In this document: in pieces, positions 37,781-46,284 of the stretch
Layout of the letters: the number at the start of each line of letters is the position of its first letter
Numbering within the stretch: position 1 is the stretch's first letter
Assembly: GCF_000720725.1 (NCBI RefSeq)
Contig: NZ_JOCQ01000052.1
Span: forward strand, 1 to 59,168
From: Streptomyces rimosus subsp. rimosus
GTDB taxonomy: Bacteria; Actinomycetota; Actinomycetes; Streptomycetales; Streptomycetaceae
DNA: 59,168 nucleotides
Direction of reading: 5' to 3'
The notes under the pieces: model-generated
What the model saw: the letters and a program-made list of their open reading frames with translations, nothing else
Database searches by the model: none
Told to the model about the DNA's origin: nothing
Program-made: the position numbers and the translations under genes

Positions 37781-38521
37781 ATGAACGGCAGCGGCACCGC
37801 CCCAGCAGTACCCCGGCCCGCCTACCGGCGGCTCAGCGTCGAGGAGCGCCGCTCCCAACTCCTCACGGCCGCCCTGGGACTGTTCGCGCAGCGCGCCCCG
37901 GAAGACGTCTCGCTGGACGACGTGGCCAATGCCGCGGAGGTGTCCCGGCCGCTCGTCTACCGCTACTTCCCCGGCGGCAAGCAGCAGTTGTACGAGGCCG
38001 CCCTGCGCAGCGCGGCCGACATACTGGAAGGCTGCTTCGACGAGCCGGAGGAAGGCCCGCTGACGCGGCGCCTCGGCCGGGCGCTCGACCGCTACCTGGC
38101 CTTCGTGGACGGGCACGACGCCGGGTTCAGCGCCCTGCTCCAGGGCGGCAGCGTGGTCGAGACGGCCCGTACGTCCGCCATCGTGGACGAGGTGCGGCGT
38201 ACCGCGGCCGAGCGGATCCTGCACCACCTCGGCGCCCCCGCCCCGTCGCCCCGGCTGCGGATGGCGGTCCGTACGTGGATCACCGCCGTCGAGGCCGCGT
38301 CCCTGATCTGGCTGGACGAGGACAAGCAGCCGCCGCTGGACGAGCTGCGCGACTGGCTGGTCGACCACTTCGTGGCGCTGCTGACCGCGACCGCGGCGAC
38401 CGACGAGCAGGCCGCGCAGGTGACGCGCGCGGCGCTGGCGATGGAGTCCGCCGAGGGCCCGGTGGGGGTGCTGGCCCGGCGCGTGCTGCCCGTCGTGGGG
38501 GACGCGGCCCACCTCCTGTGA
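37781..38521 (+). CDS. TetR-family transcriptional regulator
   Basis: This is a 246-residue regulator. The N-terminal helix-turn-helix spans about residues 25-70, with RRSQLLTAALGLFAQ, VSLDDVANAAEVSRPLVYRYFPGGKQQLYEAAL. The C-terminal ligand domain is typical of TetR proteins. It is on the same strand, 93 bases after the AurF-like gene, so it is likely to regulate that gene or to be co-transcribed with it. The ATG has no strong ribosome-binding site directly upstream. Its ligand is unknown. Confidence 0.92.
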   Translation: MNGSGTAPAVPRPAYRRLSVEERRSQLLTAALGLFAQRAPEDVSLDDVANAAEVSRPLVYRYFPGGKQQLYEAALRSAADILEGCFDEPEEGPLTRRLGRALDRYLAFVDGHDAGFSALLQGGSVVETARTSAIVDEVRRTAAERILHHLGAPAPSPRLRMAVRTWITAVEAASLIWLDEDKQPPLDELRDWLVDHFVALLTATAATDEQAAQVTRAALAMESAEGPVGVLARRVLPVVGDAAHLL

Positions 38522-38605
38522 CCGCCACCCGTCCGGACGCATTCCCGCCGCACCTGGCCTGACCTGCGCTTTCACCGGCTCGCAGGAGGATGTGAGACTG
38601 GTGGG

Positions 38606-38869
38606 GTGAGAAGTGAGAACACCCCGTTCGTCGGCGGCCCGCTCGATGGGCGGGTGCTGCCGGTCCTCGTCGGCGCGACCGGCCAGCCGCCGAAGACGTA
38701 CGAGATCCCGGTGCCGAACGACGACGGCAGCCCGCCGACGGTGCACCTGTACCGGCGGGCACCTGGCCGGGTGGGGCGGCTGGGGCTGCCGCGGGGGTGG
38801 AAGTACGAGTACGACCCGGCGGGGAAGCCGCGGGGCGGGCCGAAGTGGCCGTGGTCCGGACGGCGTTGA
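38606..38869 (+). CDS. Small conserved-type hypothetical protein
   Basis: This is an 87-residue protein starting at GTG, with only a weak GGTGGG upstream. It has the segment FVGGPLDGRVLPVLVG, then a Pro-rich linker, VHLYRRAPGRV and a basic Trp/Lys/Gly-rich C-terminus. I have a general impression of similar short Streptomyces proteins with a GGPLDG motif, but no function is known to me. It has no signal peptide or membrane segment. It lies alone upstream of the chitinase promoter region. Confidence 0.6.
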   Translation: MRSENTPFVGGPLDGRVLPVLVGATGQPPKTYEIPVPNDDGSPPTVHLYRRAPGRVGRLGLPRGWKYEYDPAGKPRGGPKWPWSGRR

Positions 38870-38966
38870 TCACGTGGGCGATCGCACGGCCGACCGGCGG
38901 GGCGACCGCCCTGCCGACCGCATATCGGACGGCCGCTCCCGGCATGCCGTCCGGCATCCACCACTC

Positions 38967-39000
38967 TGGTCCGGACCATTGACAGCACTGGTCTAGTCCT
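38967..39000 (+). promoter_or_regulatory. Two DasR (dre)-like operators around a -35 box, chitinase promoter
   Basis: TGGTCCGGACCA at 38967-38978 is a perfect palindrome. ACTGGTCTAGTCCT at 38987-39000 is a second, imperfect copy. Both resemble the DasR-responsive element centred on TGGTCTAGACCA. A consensus TTGACA lies exactly between them at 38979-38984, and a weak -10 follows near 39002. A DasR repressor bound at either site would block the promoter, and glucosamine-phosphate signals would release it. This fits control of the chitinase 130 bases downstream. Confidence 0.8.
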
Positions 39001-39132
39001 GTTTTCTGCCTCTCCAGGGGGGAGCCGCGCTTGCGCCTCCCTGGCAAGGCCCCACCCCCGCAAGGGCGGCCCCTCCCGTTCCGGCTCGCGCGTACGCCCC
39101 CTCCGTACCGCCGACGACAAGGAGCACCCCCC

Positions 39133-40323
39133 ATGCGCCGCAGACGCCGTCTGTCCGAGAGACCCCTGGCCGGCCCCCTGGCCGCCCCCTTGATTGCCGC
39201 TGCCGCCGGCCTCCTCGGCGCCACGGCCCTGTTCACCTCCCCCGCCCAGGCCGCCCCGGCCCCGGCCCCGGCCCCCGCCCCCGCACCGGCCGCCCGTACG
39301 CAGGCGCTTCCCGAGCACGCCCTCGTCGGCTACCTGCACACGAGCTTCGCCAACGGCTCCGGCTACACCCGCCTGGCCGACGTGCCGGACAGCTGGGACA
39401 TCATCAACCTGGCCTTCGGCGAGCCGACCTCCACCACCTCCGGCGACATCCGCTTCTCGCTCTGCCCCAAGGCCGAGTGTCCGGGCGTGGAGAGCGAGGC
39501 GGAGTTCAAGGCCGCGGTCAAGGCCAAGCAGGCCGCGGGCAAAAAGGTGCAGATCTCGATCGGCGGGCAGAACGGACAGGTCCAGCTGACCACCACCGCC
39601 GCCCGGGACCGGTTCGTGCAGTCGGTCGGCGCGATCATCGACCGGTACGGGCTGGACGGCCTGGACGTCGACTTCGAGGGCCACTCCCTGTCGCTGGCCA
39701 CCGGCGACACCGACTTCAAGAACCCGAAGACCCCGTCGATCGTCAACCTGATCTCGGCGGTGAAGACCCTCAAGGCCAAGTACGGCCCGGGATTCACGCT
39801 CACCATGGCGCCGGAGACGTTCTTCGTCCAGCTCGGTTACCAGTTCTACGGCTCGGGCCCCTGGGGCGGCCAGGACCCGCGCGCCGGCGCGTACCTGCCC
39901 GTCATCCACGCACTGCGCGACGACCTGACCCTGCTGCACGTCCAGGACTACAACTCCGGCCCGATCATGGGCCTGGACAACCAGTACCACTTCATGGGCA
40001 GCGCGGACTTCCACATCGCGATGACCGACATGCTGCTGACCGGCTTCCCGGTCGCCGGCAACCAGAACAACGTCTTCCCGGCCCTGAAGCCGTCGCAGGT
40101 CGCCATCGGGCTGCCCGCGTCGCCGTACGCGGGCAACGGGCACACCGCGCCCGCCGAGGTCACCAAGGCCCTCAACTGCCTCACCCGGGGCAGCGACTGC
40201 GGCAGCTACCGCACCCACGGCCGCTGGCCGGACATGCGGGGCCTGATGACCTGGTCGGTCAACTGGGACCGGTTCGGCGGCTGGGAGTTCCAGAAGAACT
40301 TCGACGCGTACTACGGAAGCTGA
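39133..40323 (+). CDS. Secreted GH18 chitinase
   Basis: This is a 396-residue chitinase. It begins with a long basic signal peptide (RRRRRLSERP, hydrophobic core, cleavage near SPAQAAPA), followed by an Ala-Pro repeat linker (about 41-55). The catalytic (beta/alpha)8 domain follows directly. The GH18 active-site motif DGLDVDFE, with catalytic Glu near residue 182, is intact, and VQISIGGQNG is the preceding conserved strand. There is no separate chitin-binding or fibronectin domain. A GGAG box lies 8 bases before the ATG. The dre-like sites upstream point to control by chitin breakdown products. The enzyme would release chito-oligosaccharides outside the cell. Confidence 0.95.
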   Translation: MRRRRRLSERPLAGPLAAPLIAAAAGLLGATALFTSPAQAAPAPAPAPAPAPAARTQALPEHALVGYLHTSFANGSGYTRLADVPDSWDIINLAFGEPTSTTSGDIRFSLCPKAECPGVESEAEFKAAVKAKQAAGKKVQISIGGQNGQVQLTTTAARDRFVQSVGAIIDRYGLDGLDVDFEGHSLSLATGDTDFKNPKTPSIVNLISAVKTLKAKYGPGFTLTMAPETFFVQLGYQFYGSGPWGGQDPRAGAYLPVIHALRDDLTLLHVQDYNSGPIMGLDNQYHFMGSADFHIAMTDMLLTGFPVAGNQNNVFPALKPSQVAIGLPASPYAGNGHTAPAEVTKALNCLTRGSDCGSYRTHGRWPDMRGLMTWSVNWDRFGGWEFQKNFDAYYGS

Positions 40324-40352
40324 CCCCTCCTCAGCAGCACACCGCCACCGCC

Positions 40353-40385
40353 ATCGGGCGCCGGGACACGCCCCCGGCGCCCGAT
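40353..40385 (+). terminator. Hairpin terminator after the chitinase gene
   Basis: A perfect 13-bp GC-rich stem, ATCGGGCGCCGGG at 40353-40365 and its complement at 40373-40385, has a 7-base loop. It begins 30 bases after the chitinase stop. No T run follows, which is common for Streptomyces terminators. Confidence 0.7.
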
Positions 40386-40514
40386 CGGGTGACCGTACCG
40401 CCCCGGTGGCCGCACCCCCACGGCGAAGATACGACCACCGTGGCACGATCCGAACGAATCGGGCGGCGGGCCGCGGGTCCGCCGCGGCCGCAGCTGTCCG
40501 TCGGAGGTGGGTTC

Positions 40515-41789
40515 GTGTCGCAGCGGTGCTTGTCGGGCCGGTCCGGTCCTGGCCGGGTCGTACGGTCGGTCTGCGCGATGGCGCTGGTGGGCGCGGTCAC
40601 GCTGACGCTGCCCGCCGCCCCCGTACACGCCGCTCCGGAGCCGGATCCGGCGGCTGCCGGGGAGACGGCCGGGACAGGGGGGACGGCCGCGGCCGAGGAT
40701 ACGGCGGACCCCGGAACCGCCGACTCCGGCACCGCCGCGCCCGACACCGCCGACTCCGGCACCGCCGCCTCCGACACCACCGCCTCCGACACCACCGACT
40801 CCGGCGATGTCTCCCCCCGCCGTCTGCTGACCCGCCTCCAGGACCTCTACCGCCGCGCCGAGCAGGCCACCGAGGCGTACAACGCCACCGAGGAGGACCT
40901 GAAGGCGCAGCGCAAGAAGTCGCAGGACCTCAGCGTCCGGCTGGCCCGTGCCCGTACGCGGCTCGCCGACGGGCAGGCCGACGCGGGGCGGCTGGCGCGC
41001 CGGCAGTACCAGGGCAGCGGCGCCGCCGGACTGTCCACGTACCTGCGCATGCTGCTGTCCGCCGACCCGGAAGAGGTGCTGGAGGAAGGCCACCTGCTCA
41101 AGGAGGCGGCCGGCAGTCAGGCCGCCGCCGTCGCGCGTCTGACCGGCGCCGAGAAGCGGGCGAACGGGCTGGCCAGGCAGGCGCGGGCGGCGCTGGACAA
41201 GCAGCAGGTGCTCACCGAACGGCGCAAGCGGCAGCGGGACGCGGTGACGGGGCGCCTCAAGGAGGTCGAGGAACTGCTCGCCACGCTCTCCGACGACCAG
41301 CTCGCCGAACTCGGCACGCTGGAACAGCGGGGCACGGACGACGCGCAGTCCCGCCTGCTGGCCTCCGGTGAGCTGAGCGGGTCGCGGGCGCCGTCGGCGA
41401 GCGGCGACCGGGCCGTACGGTACGGCCTGCGGCAGGTCGGCAAGCCGTACGTGTGGGGCGCGCAGGGGCCCGGCTCCTTCGACTGCTCCGGGCTCACCTC
41501 GCAGGCGTGGTCGCACGCGGGCCGGGCCATCCCGCGCACCAGCCAGGAGCAGTGGCGGCAGCTCCCGCACGTACCGCTGCGCGCGCTGCGCCCCGGCGAC
41601 CTGGTGCTCTACTTCCCCGGCGCCACGCATGTCGCGATGTATCTGGGCGACGGCATGGTGGTGCAGGCCCCGCGCCCCGGCGCCCACGTCAAGGTCTCCC
41701 CCATCGCGGCGAACCCGCTGCTCGGCGCGGTCCGCCCGGACCGGGACGCGGCGGCCCTGCGCGCGTACGAGCCGCCGCGGTGGTACTGA
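40515..41789 (+). CDS. Secreted NlpC/P60 cell-wall hydrolase
   Basis: This is a 424-residue protein starting at GTG, 7 bases after GGAGG. A signal peptide (about 1-40, ending PAAPVHAAPE) is followed by a Thr/Ser/Asp/Ala-rich repeat stretch of the DSGTA/SDTT type (about 60-100). A long coiled-coil region (about 105-280) has RLQDLYRRAEQATEAYN and later KQQVLTERRKRQRDAV. The C-terminal NlpC/P60 domain has Cys in FDCSGLTSQAW, His in ATHVAMYLGDG and a third polar residue in GAHVKVSP. This layout matches RipA-like endopeptidases that cut stem-peptide bonds in peptidoglycan. The coiled coil probably restrains or positions the catalytic domain. Confidence 0.93.
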   Translation: MSQRCLSGRSGPGRVVRSVCAMALVGAVTLTLPAAPVHAAPEPDPAAAGETAGTGGTAAAEDTADPGTADSGTAAPDTADSGTAASDTTASDTTDSGDVSPRRLLTRLQDLYRRAEQATEAYNATEEDLKAQRKKSQDLSVRLARARTRLADGQADAGRLARRQYQGSGAAGLSTYLRMLLSADPEEVLEEGHLLKEAAGSQAAAVARLTGAEKRANGLARQARAALDKQQVLTERRKRQRDAVTGRLKEVEELLATLSDDQLAELGTLEQRGTDDAQSRLLASGELSGSRAPSASGDRAVRYGLRQVGKPYVWGAQGPGSFDCSGLTSQAWSHAGRAIPRTSQEQWRQLPHVPLRALRPGDLVLYFPGATHVAMYLGDGMVVQAPRPGAHVKVSPIAANPLLGAVRPDRDAAALRAYEPPRWY

Positions 41790-41894
41790 CACCACCCCCG
41801 GGACTCACACCAGCTTCATCGACTCCCCCGGCCGCGCGGCGCAGCATCGTTCCCGTGCGGCACACAGCCGTACGCGCCTACAGGGGAGGAACGT

Positions 41895-43433
41895 ATGCGG
41901 GTGTTCGAAGGGCGGCGGTGGCGGAAAGCTTCCGCGGCGGGGCTGGTGACCATGGCGATGGCAGCGCTGCTGCCGGCGGCAACCGGGCCCGCGGCAGCCG
42001 CGGGCGCCGCGCGCATACCCGCGCGCTACACGGAGCAGCGGCTCAGCTGGCACGCCTGCGACGGCAAGCCGTCGCTGGAGTGCGCGACGATGACCGTGCC
42101 GCGCGACTGGCACCACCCCGCGGACGGCCCGGACATCAGCGTCTCCGTGTCCCGGCACCGGGCTGCCGACCCGGCGGCCCGACGCGGCGTCCTGATGATG
42201 GCGGCGGGCGGACCGGGCGGGCAGGGCCTGCTCAGACCGGCGAACTTCGCCAAGAATGCGCCCGCGGTGGCCGCCGCCTACGACATCGTGAGTTTCAACC
42301 AGCGCGGGCTGCCGCTCAGCACGCCTCTCACCTGCCAGACCAAGGAGGAATTCGACGCGTTCTTCGGCAACGACGCGCGGGACCGCTCGCCCGCGGCGGT
42401 ACGGGGTGTGGTGCAGCGTTCCCGTCAGCTGGCGCGCGCCTGCCAGGAGCGGAGCGGCGGGCTGGCGCCGTACATCACCACCGACCAGACCGTGCGCGAC
42501 ATGGACCTGTTCCGCGCGCTGCTCGGCGCCCGCAGGATCGCGTATTACGGTCCCTCGTACGCGACCATGATCGGCGCCTATTACGCGACGGAGTTCCCGC
42601 ACCGTGTCGACCGGCTCGTGCTGGACAGCCCGGTCGGCTTCGCCGGTACCTGGCAGGCCTTCGAGGAGGGCCAGCCGCTCAGCTTCCAGCGCCGGTTCGA
42701 GCAGGACTTCCTGCCGTGGCTGGCCGCGCGGGACGCCACGTACCACTACGGGCGCACCGCGGCCGAGGCGAAGGAGAAGTGGGAGGCGCGGCGGCGGGCC
42801 CTGCGCGACCAGCCCGCCGACCTGGGCCATGGGCAGCGGGTCACCCCCAACCGGCTGGACTTCGGCACCAGCCAGGCCCTCTACAACGCGGCCGGGGGCT
42901 TCGCCCCGCTGGCCACCGCGCTCACCGCCCTCGACCACTGGGACACCGCCACACCGGCCGAGCGCCTCACAGCCCAAAAGGTCTTCGGCGGCTACCTAAG
43001 CCCGGAGTTCCTCGCCGAGTACACCGCGGTGACCTGCAATGACACTCCGTGGAGCCGGGACATGGGCGGCTGGGTCCGCCGTACCGCCGACTACACCGCG
43101 AAGCACCCGCTGGTCGGGGCGCGGGCCCTGGCCTTCGCGGCGACCTGCGCCGCCTGGCCCGCCTCCCGCGCCCCGCACATCCGCGTCACCGGCAAGGGCC
43201 TGCCGACAACGCTCATGCTCGCGTCCCGGCACGAACCGGCCACCCACTACGAGGGCGCGCTCGGGGCGCACCGGGCCCTGCGCGGCTCCCGCCTGGTCAC
43301 CGTCGGCGGCGGCGACCACGGCCAGTACATGAACGGCAACCGGTGTGTGGACTCCCTGGTGGAGCGCTATCTGCTGACGGGCGCGGCCCCGGCGCGGGAC
43401 ACCACGTGCCCGGCGCCGGGAGCCACCGGCTGA
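41895..43433 (+). CDS. Secreted tripeptidyl-aminopeptidase-like alpha/beta hydrolase
   Basis: This is a 512-residue secreted protein. The signal peptide (about 1-36) ends near GPAAAAGA. The fold matches the Streptomyces tripeptidyl aminopeptidase (Tap/SlpD) family, with AAGGPGGQGL (oxyanion region), DIVSFNQRGLPLS, the nucleophile region YYGPSYATMIGAYYA and a C-terminal GGGDHGQY with the catalytic His. Two positions are unusual. The elbow reads G-P-S-Y-A rather than G-x-S-Y-G. The acid position reads HEPATHYEGA where the family normally has DPATPYEGA. The Ser and His are kept, so it may still be active, but with altered specificity. It is convergent with the monooxygenase gene, with a 10-base gap. 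Confidence 0.9.
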   Translation: MRVFEGRRWRKASAAGLVTMAMAALLPAATGPAAAAGAARIPARYTEQRLSWHACDGKPSLECATMTVPRDWHHPADGPDISVSVSRHRAADPAARRGVLMMAAGGPGGQGLLRPANFAKNAPAVAAAYDIVSFNQRGLPLSTPLTCQTKEEFDAFFGNDARDRSPAAVRGVVQRSRQLARACQERSGGLAPYITTDQTVRDMDLFRALLGARRIAYYGPSYATMIGAYYATEFPHRVDRLVLDSPVGFAGTWQAFEEGQPLSFQRRFEQDFLPWLAARDATYHYGRTAAEAKEKWEARRRALRDQPADLGHGQRVTPNRLDFGTSQALYNAAGGFAPLATALTALDHWDTATPAERLTAQKVFGGYLSPEFLAEYTAVTCNDTPWSRDMGGWVRRTADYTAKHPLVGARALAFAATCAAWPASRAPHIRVTGKGLPTTLMLASRHEPATHYEGALGAHRALRGSRLVTVGGGDHGQYMNGNRCVDSLVERYLLTGAAPARDTTCPAPGATG

Positions 43434-43443
43434 GGCCCGCCCG

Positions 43444-44694
43444 CTAGCCGAGCGATGCCAGGTACTTCTCGGCCTTCTCCGCCTCGAAGAAGAAGTTCTC
43501 GAAGTCGGCCGGGTCGTTGAACCCGTTCGCGAACCGGTCGGCGGCCGGCTGGAGCTGTCCGGCCGCGCCGATCAGGTTCAGCACGTGCTCCGGCGGCGGC
43601 GCCAGCATCGCGTTGGTCCACTTGGTGACGTGCCGGGCGGTCTGCCAGTAACGGTCGAAAGCGGTCTGCATCCAGTCCGCGTCGAAGGGGCGGTCGCCGT
43701 GCTCGGTGATCGAGGCGAGGTACGAGGCGGCGCACTTGGACGCGGAGTTGGAGCCCTGGCCGGTGATCGGGTCGTTGGCGACCACGACATCCGCGACGCC
43801 GAGGACCAGCCCGCCGGAGGGGAGCCGGCCGATGGGGTGGCGGACGGTCGGCGCGTAGCGGCCGGCGAGCGTGCCGTTGGCGTCGGTCAGCTCGACCTTG
43901 GTGGCGCGCGCGTACTCCCAGGGAGTGAAGCGTTCCATCAGCTCCAGGGTCGTCGCCAGGTGCTCGTTGGGGTCCCGGACACCCGCGAAGACGTCCAGCG
44001 GGCCGCCGGGGATGCCCTCCCAGAAGAGGATGTCGGCGCGGCCCGAGTTGGTCAGCGTCGGCATGATGAACAGCTCGCCCACGCCCGGTACGAGGTTGCA
44101 GCGCACCGCGTCGAAGTCCGGGTGCTCCGGGCGCGGGCCCAGACCGTGCACGTACGCGACGGCCAGCGCGCGCTGCGGGGCGTCGTACGGCGAACGCGAC
44201 GCGTCGCGCGCGAACATCGACACCAGTTCGCCCTTGCCCGCCGAGACCAGCGTCAGGTCGTAACGGCTCGCGAAGAAGTCGAGGTCGGAGACGGCGGCGC
44301 CGTGGATGACGAGTTGCCCGCCGCGCTGCGCGAAGGTCTCCATCCAGCCGGCCATCTTCAGACGCTGGTCGACGGACTGGGCGTATCCGTCCAGCTTGCC
44401 CACCCAGTCGATGGCCCGCTGCGTACCGCCGGGCTCCGCGTGGCTGCCGGGGGCGGCGACCGAGACGCCCAGGCCCTCGATGCGCGGGGCCTGGCTCTCC
44501 CAGAAGTTCAGTCCCAGGTCGCGCTCGTGCTGGAGCGCGGTGTGGAACATGCACTGCGTGGACATGACCCGGCCGGCGCGGATCTCGTCGGCGGTGCGGT
44601 TGGACATGAGGGTGACCTCATAGCCCTGGGACTGGAGTCCGAGGGCCAGCTGGAGCCCGGACTGGCCGGCTCCGACGATGAGTATCTTCCGCAT
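43444..44694 (-). CDS. Styrene monooxygenase (StyA)-like flavoprotein
   Basis: This is a 416-residue FAD monooxygenase of the StyA/IndA type, which epoxidises styrene or oxidises indole using reduced FAD from a separate reductase. The N-terminal FAD motif is ILIVGAGQSGLQLALGL. Other features are MSTQCMFHTALQHERDLGL, the HPIGRLPSGGLVLGVAD region and NDPITGQGSNSASK, which binds the flavin ribityl chain. GGGAAGAGAG precedes the ATG by 7 bases. It lies 39 bases after cvnD on the same strand, so it is very likely part of the conservon operon. No StyB-like flavin reductase is in the window. It would have to use one encoded elsewhere. Confidence 0.92.
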   Translation of the reverse strand: MRKILIVGAGQSGLQLALGLQSQGYEVTLMSNRTADEIRAGRVMSTQCMFHTALQHERDLGLNFWESQAPRIEGLGVSVAAPGSHAEPGGTQRAIDWVGKLDGYAQSVDQRLKMAGWMETFAQRGGQLVIHGAAVSDLDFFASRYDLTLVSAGKGELVSMFARDASRSPYDAPQRALAVAYVHGLGPRPEHPDFDAVRCNLVPGVGELFIMPTLTNSGRADILFWEGIPGGPLDVFAGVRDPNEHLATTLELMERFTPWEYARATKVELTDANGTLAGRYAPTVRHPIGRLPSGGLVLGVADVVVANDPITGQGSNSASKCAASYLASITEHGDRPFDADWMQTAFDRYWQTARHVTKWTNAMLAPPPEHVLNLIGAAGQLQPAADRFANGFNDPADFENFFFEAEKAEKYLASLG

Positions 44695-44733
44695 GGTTGT
44701 GCTCTCTTCCCAGGTACGGGGGGGCGGCTCGGG

Positions 44734-45408
44734 CTATTCGGGAGTGGTTTCGAGGGCGTGCGCGACCAGCGCGAGCAGCGACTCGACCACCGTGATCCGC
44801 TTGCGCGCGTCCATGATCACGACGGGTACGTGCGGCGGCACGGTCAGCGCCTCGCGTACGTCCTCGACGGCGTACTCGGCCGTCCCCTCGAAGTGGTTGA
44901 CCGCGACCACGTACGGCAGGCCGCAGCTCTCGAAGTAGTCGAGCGCGGGGAAGCAGTCGTCCAGGCGGCGGGTGTCGGCCATGACGATCGCGCCGATCGC
45001 GCCGCGCACCAGGTCGTCCCACATGAACCAGAAACGTTGCTGCCCCGGCGTACCGAACAGGTAGAGCACCAGGTCGGAGTCGAGGGTGATCCGCCCGAAG
45101 TCCATCGCGACCGTGGTCGTGGTCTTCTGCGGGGTGGCGGACAGATCGTCCGTGCCCTCGCTGGCCTGCGTCATCACCGCCTCGGTCCGCAGCGGGGTGA
45201 TCTCGGAGACCGAACCGACGAAGGTCGTCTTGCCCACGCCGAAGCCGCCGGCCACCACGATCTTGGTCGCGATGGGGGCGCGGGAACGATCCGTCTGCCA
45301 GCTCTGCAGCCCCGCCTCCTCGGCGACGGCCGGCTCCCCGGCTGCGGCGGAGACCTCCGCCGCTCCGGCCGCGGCGGCCGTCATCGTGTCAGAGCCTGCG
45401 AAGTCCAC
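44734..45408 (-). CDS. cvnD: Conservon GTP-binding protein CvnD
   Basis: This is a 224-residue small GTPase of the conservon type. After about 45 Ala/Glu-rich residues the G-domain begins with KIVVAGGFGVGKTTFVGSVS (P-loop). It continues with LYLFGTPGQQRFWFMWDDL in place of a classical DxxGQ switch, and VAVNHFEG near the usual NKxD position. Conservons are thought to form a membrane-associated G-protein-like signalling complex with CvnA as sensor. The gene starts at GTG and overlaps cvnC by 20 bases. An ATG at 45384 is an alternative start. The following StyA-like gene may be its output. Confidence 0.93.
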   Translation of the reverse strand: MDFAGSDTMTAAAAGAAEVSAAAGEPAVAEEAGLQSWQTDRSRAPIATKIVVAGGFGVGKTTFVGSVSEITPLRTEAVMTQASEGTDDLSATPQKTTTTVAMDFGRITLDSDLVLYLFGTPGQQRFWFMWDDLVRGAIGAIVMADTRRLDDCFPALDYFESCGLPYVVAVNHFEGTAEYAVEDVREALTVPPHVPVVIMDARKRITVVESLLALVAHALETTPE

Positions 45409-45790
45409 CCAACACCCTTTCCAGCAGCGCGCGGTCGGGCCGGCCGGTGCCGTGCCCGGTGCCGTAGACGCGGATCTTTCCTTGGTCGGCGAGGTCGCTG
45501 AGCAGCACCCGGACCACGCCCAGCGGCATCTTGAGCAGCGCGGAGATCTCCGCGACCGAGCGCATGCGGCGGCACAGCTCGACGATCGCGCGCATCTCCG
45601 GCATCAGCCGGTCGCCCCAGTTGCCGGCGGTCAGCTCGCGCCGCTCCTCGGGGCCGTCCAGCGCGGCCACGAACGTCTCGACGAGCAGGACGTGGCCGAA
45701 GCGGGTGCGCCCGCCGGTGAGCGAGTACGGGCGTACCCGGGACGGTTTGCGGTCCCCGCCGCGCACGGGGAGCTGCGGGCTCGTGCTCAC
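45389..45790 (-). CDS. cvnC: Conservon protein CvnC (DUF742)
   Basis: This is a 133-residue protein of the DUF742 family. It shows the typical RVRPYSLTGGRT near residue 18, then a helix-turn-helix-like segment, RRMRSVAEISALLKMPLGVVRVLLSDLADQGKIRV, at about 75-110. DUF742 proteins bind CvnB and CvnD partners in conservons, although the fold suggests a winged-helix origin. It starts at GTG, in a GTGA overlap with the cvnB stop, and it overlaps cvnD at its 3' end. The length is normal. Confidence 0.93.
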   Translation of the reverse strand: MSTSPQLPVRGGDRKPSRVRPYSLTGGRTRFGHVLLVETFVAALDGPEERRELTAGNWGDRLMPEMRAIVELCRRMRSVAEISALLKMPLGVVRVLLSDLADQGKIRVYGTGHGTGRPDRALLERVLGGLRRL

Positions 45791-46284
45791 TGGGCGCTCT
45801 CCATCGACTTGCGCAGCTCGCTGCGGAGTTCGGGGGTCAGGACGTGGCCGGCCCGGCCGACGAACAGCGCCATGTGGTAGGCGATGACGCTCATGTCGCA
45901 GTCCGGGGCGGCGTGCACCCCGAGCAGCGAGCCGTCGCTGATCGACATGACGAAGAGGCTGCCCTCCTCCATGGCGACCATGGTCTGCTTGACCGTTCCG
46001 CCATCCATCAGCTGGGCGGCTCCCGTGGTCAGGCTGCCCAGCCCGGAGACGATGGTGGCGAGGTCCGCGCTGGACCCGCGCGGGCCCGTCGGCCCGCCCG
46101 GCTCCCCGGCCTGGAAGGCCGCGGCGGCGAGTCCAGGGTCGGAGGAGAGCAGCAGCAGTCCGTCGGAGGAGACCACCGCCACCGAGCGGATGCCCGGTAC
46201 CTCATCGACCAGATTCGTCAGCAGCCAGTGCAGATTCCGTGCCTGGCTGCTCAGCCCGTAAGCAGTGGGCGCTTGCGCCTTCAA
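45787..46284 (-). CDS. cvnB: Conservon roadblock/LC7 protein CvnB
   Basis: This is a 165-residue roadblock/LC7-domain protein. The core is LSSQARNLHWLLTNLVDEVPGIRSVAVVSSDGLLLLSSD, then LATIVSGLGSLTTGA, MVAMEEGSLFVMSISDGSLLGV and MSVIAYHMALFVGRAG. Such proteins regulate small GTPases, here CvnD. The start is a rare TTG at 46284. GAGGAGG lies 7 bases upstream and the TTG overlaps the cvnA stop (ATTGA), which decides the start. A Gly/Pro insert at about 85-95 (GEPGGPTGPRG) lies between strands. It belongs to the four-gene conservon operon. Confidence 0.92.
   Translation of the reverse strand: MKAQAPTAYGLSSQARNLHWLLTNLVDEVPGIRSVAVVSSDGLLLLSSDPGLAAAAFQAGEPGGPTGPRGSSADLATIVSGLGSLTTGAAQLMDGGTVKQTMVAMEEGSLFVMSISDGSLLGVHAAPDCDMSVIAYHMALFVGRAGHVLTPELRSELRKSMESAQ

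Noticed and set aside
40386..40514. c-di-AMP (ydaO-type) riboswitch before the NlpC/P60 gene
   Set aside because: Such riboswitches occur before actinobacterial cell-wall hydrolases, but the conserved core is not visible here and the leader is short.
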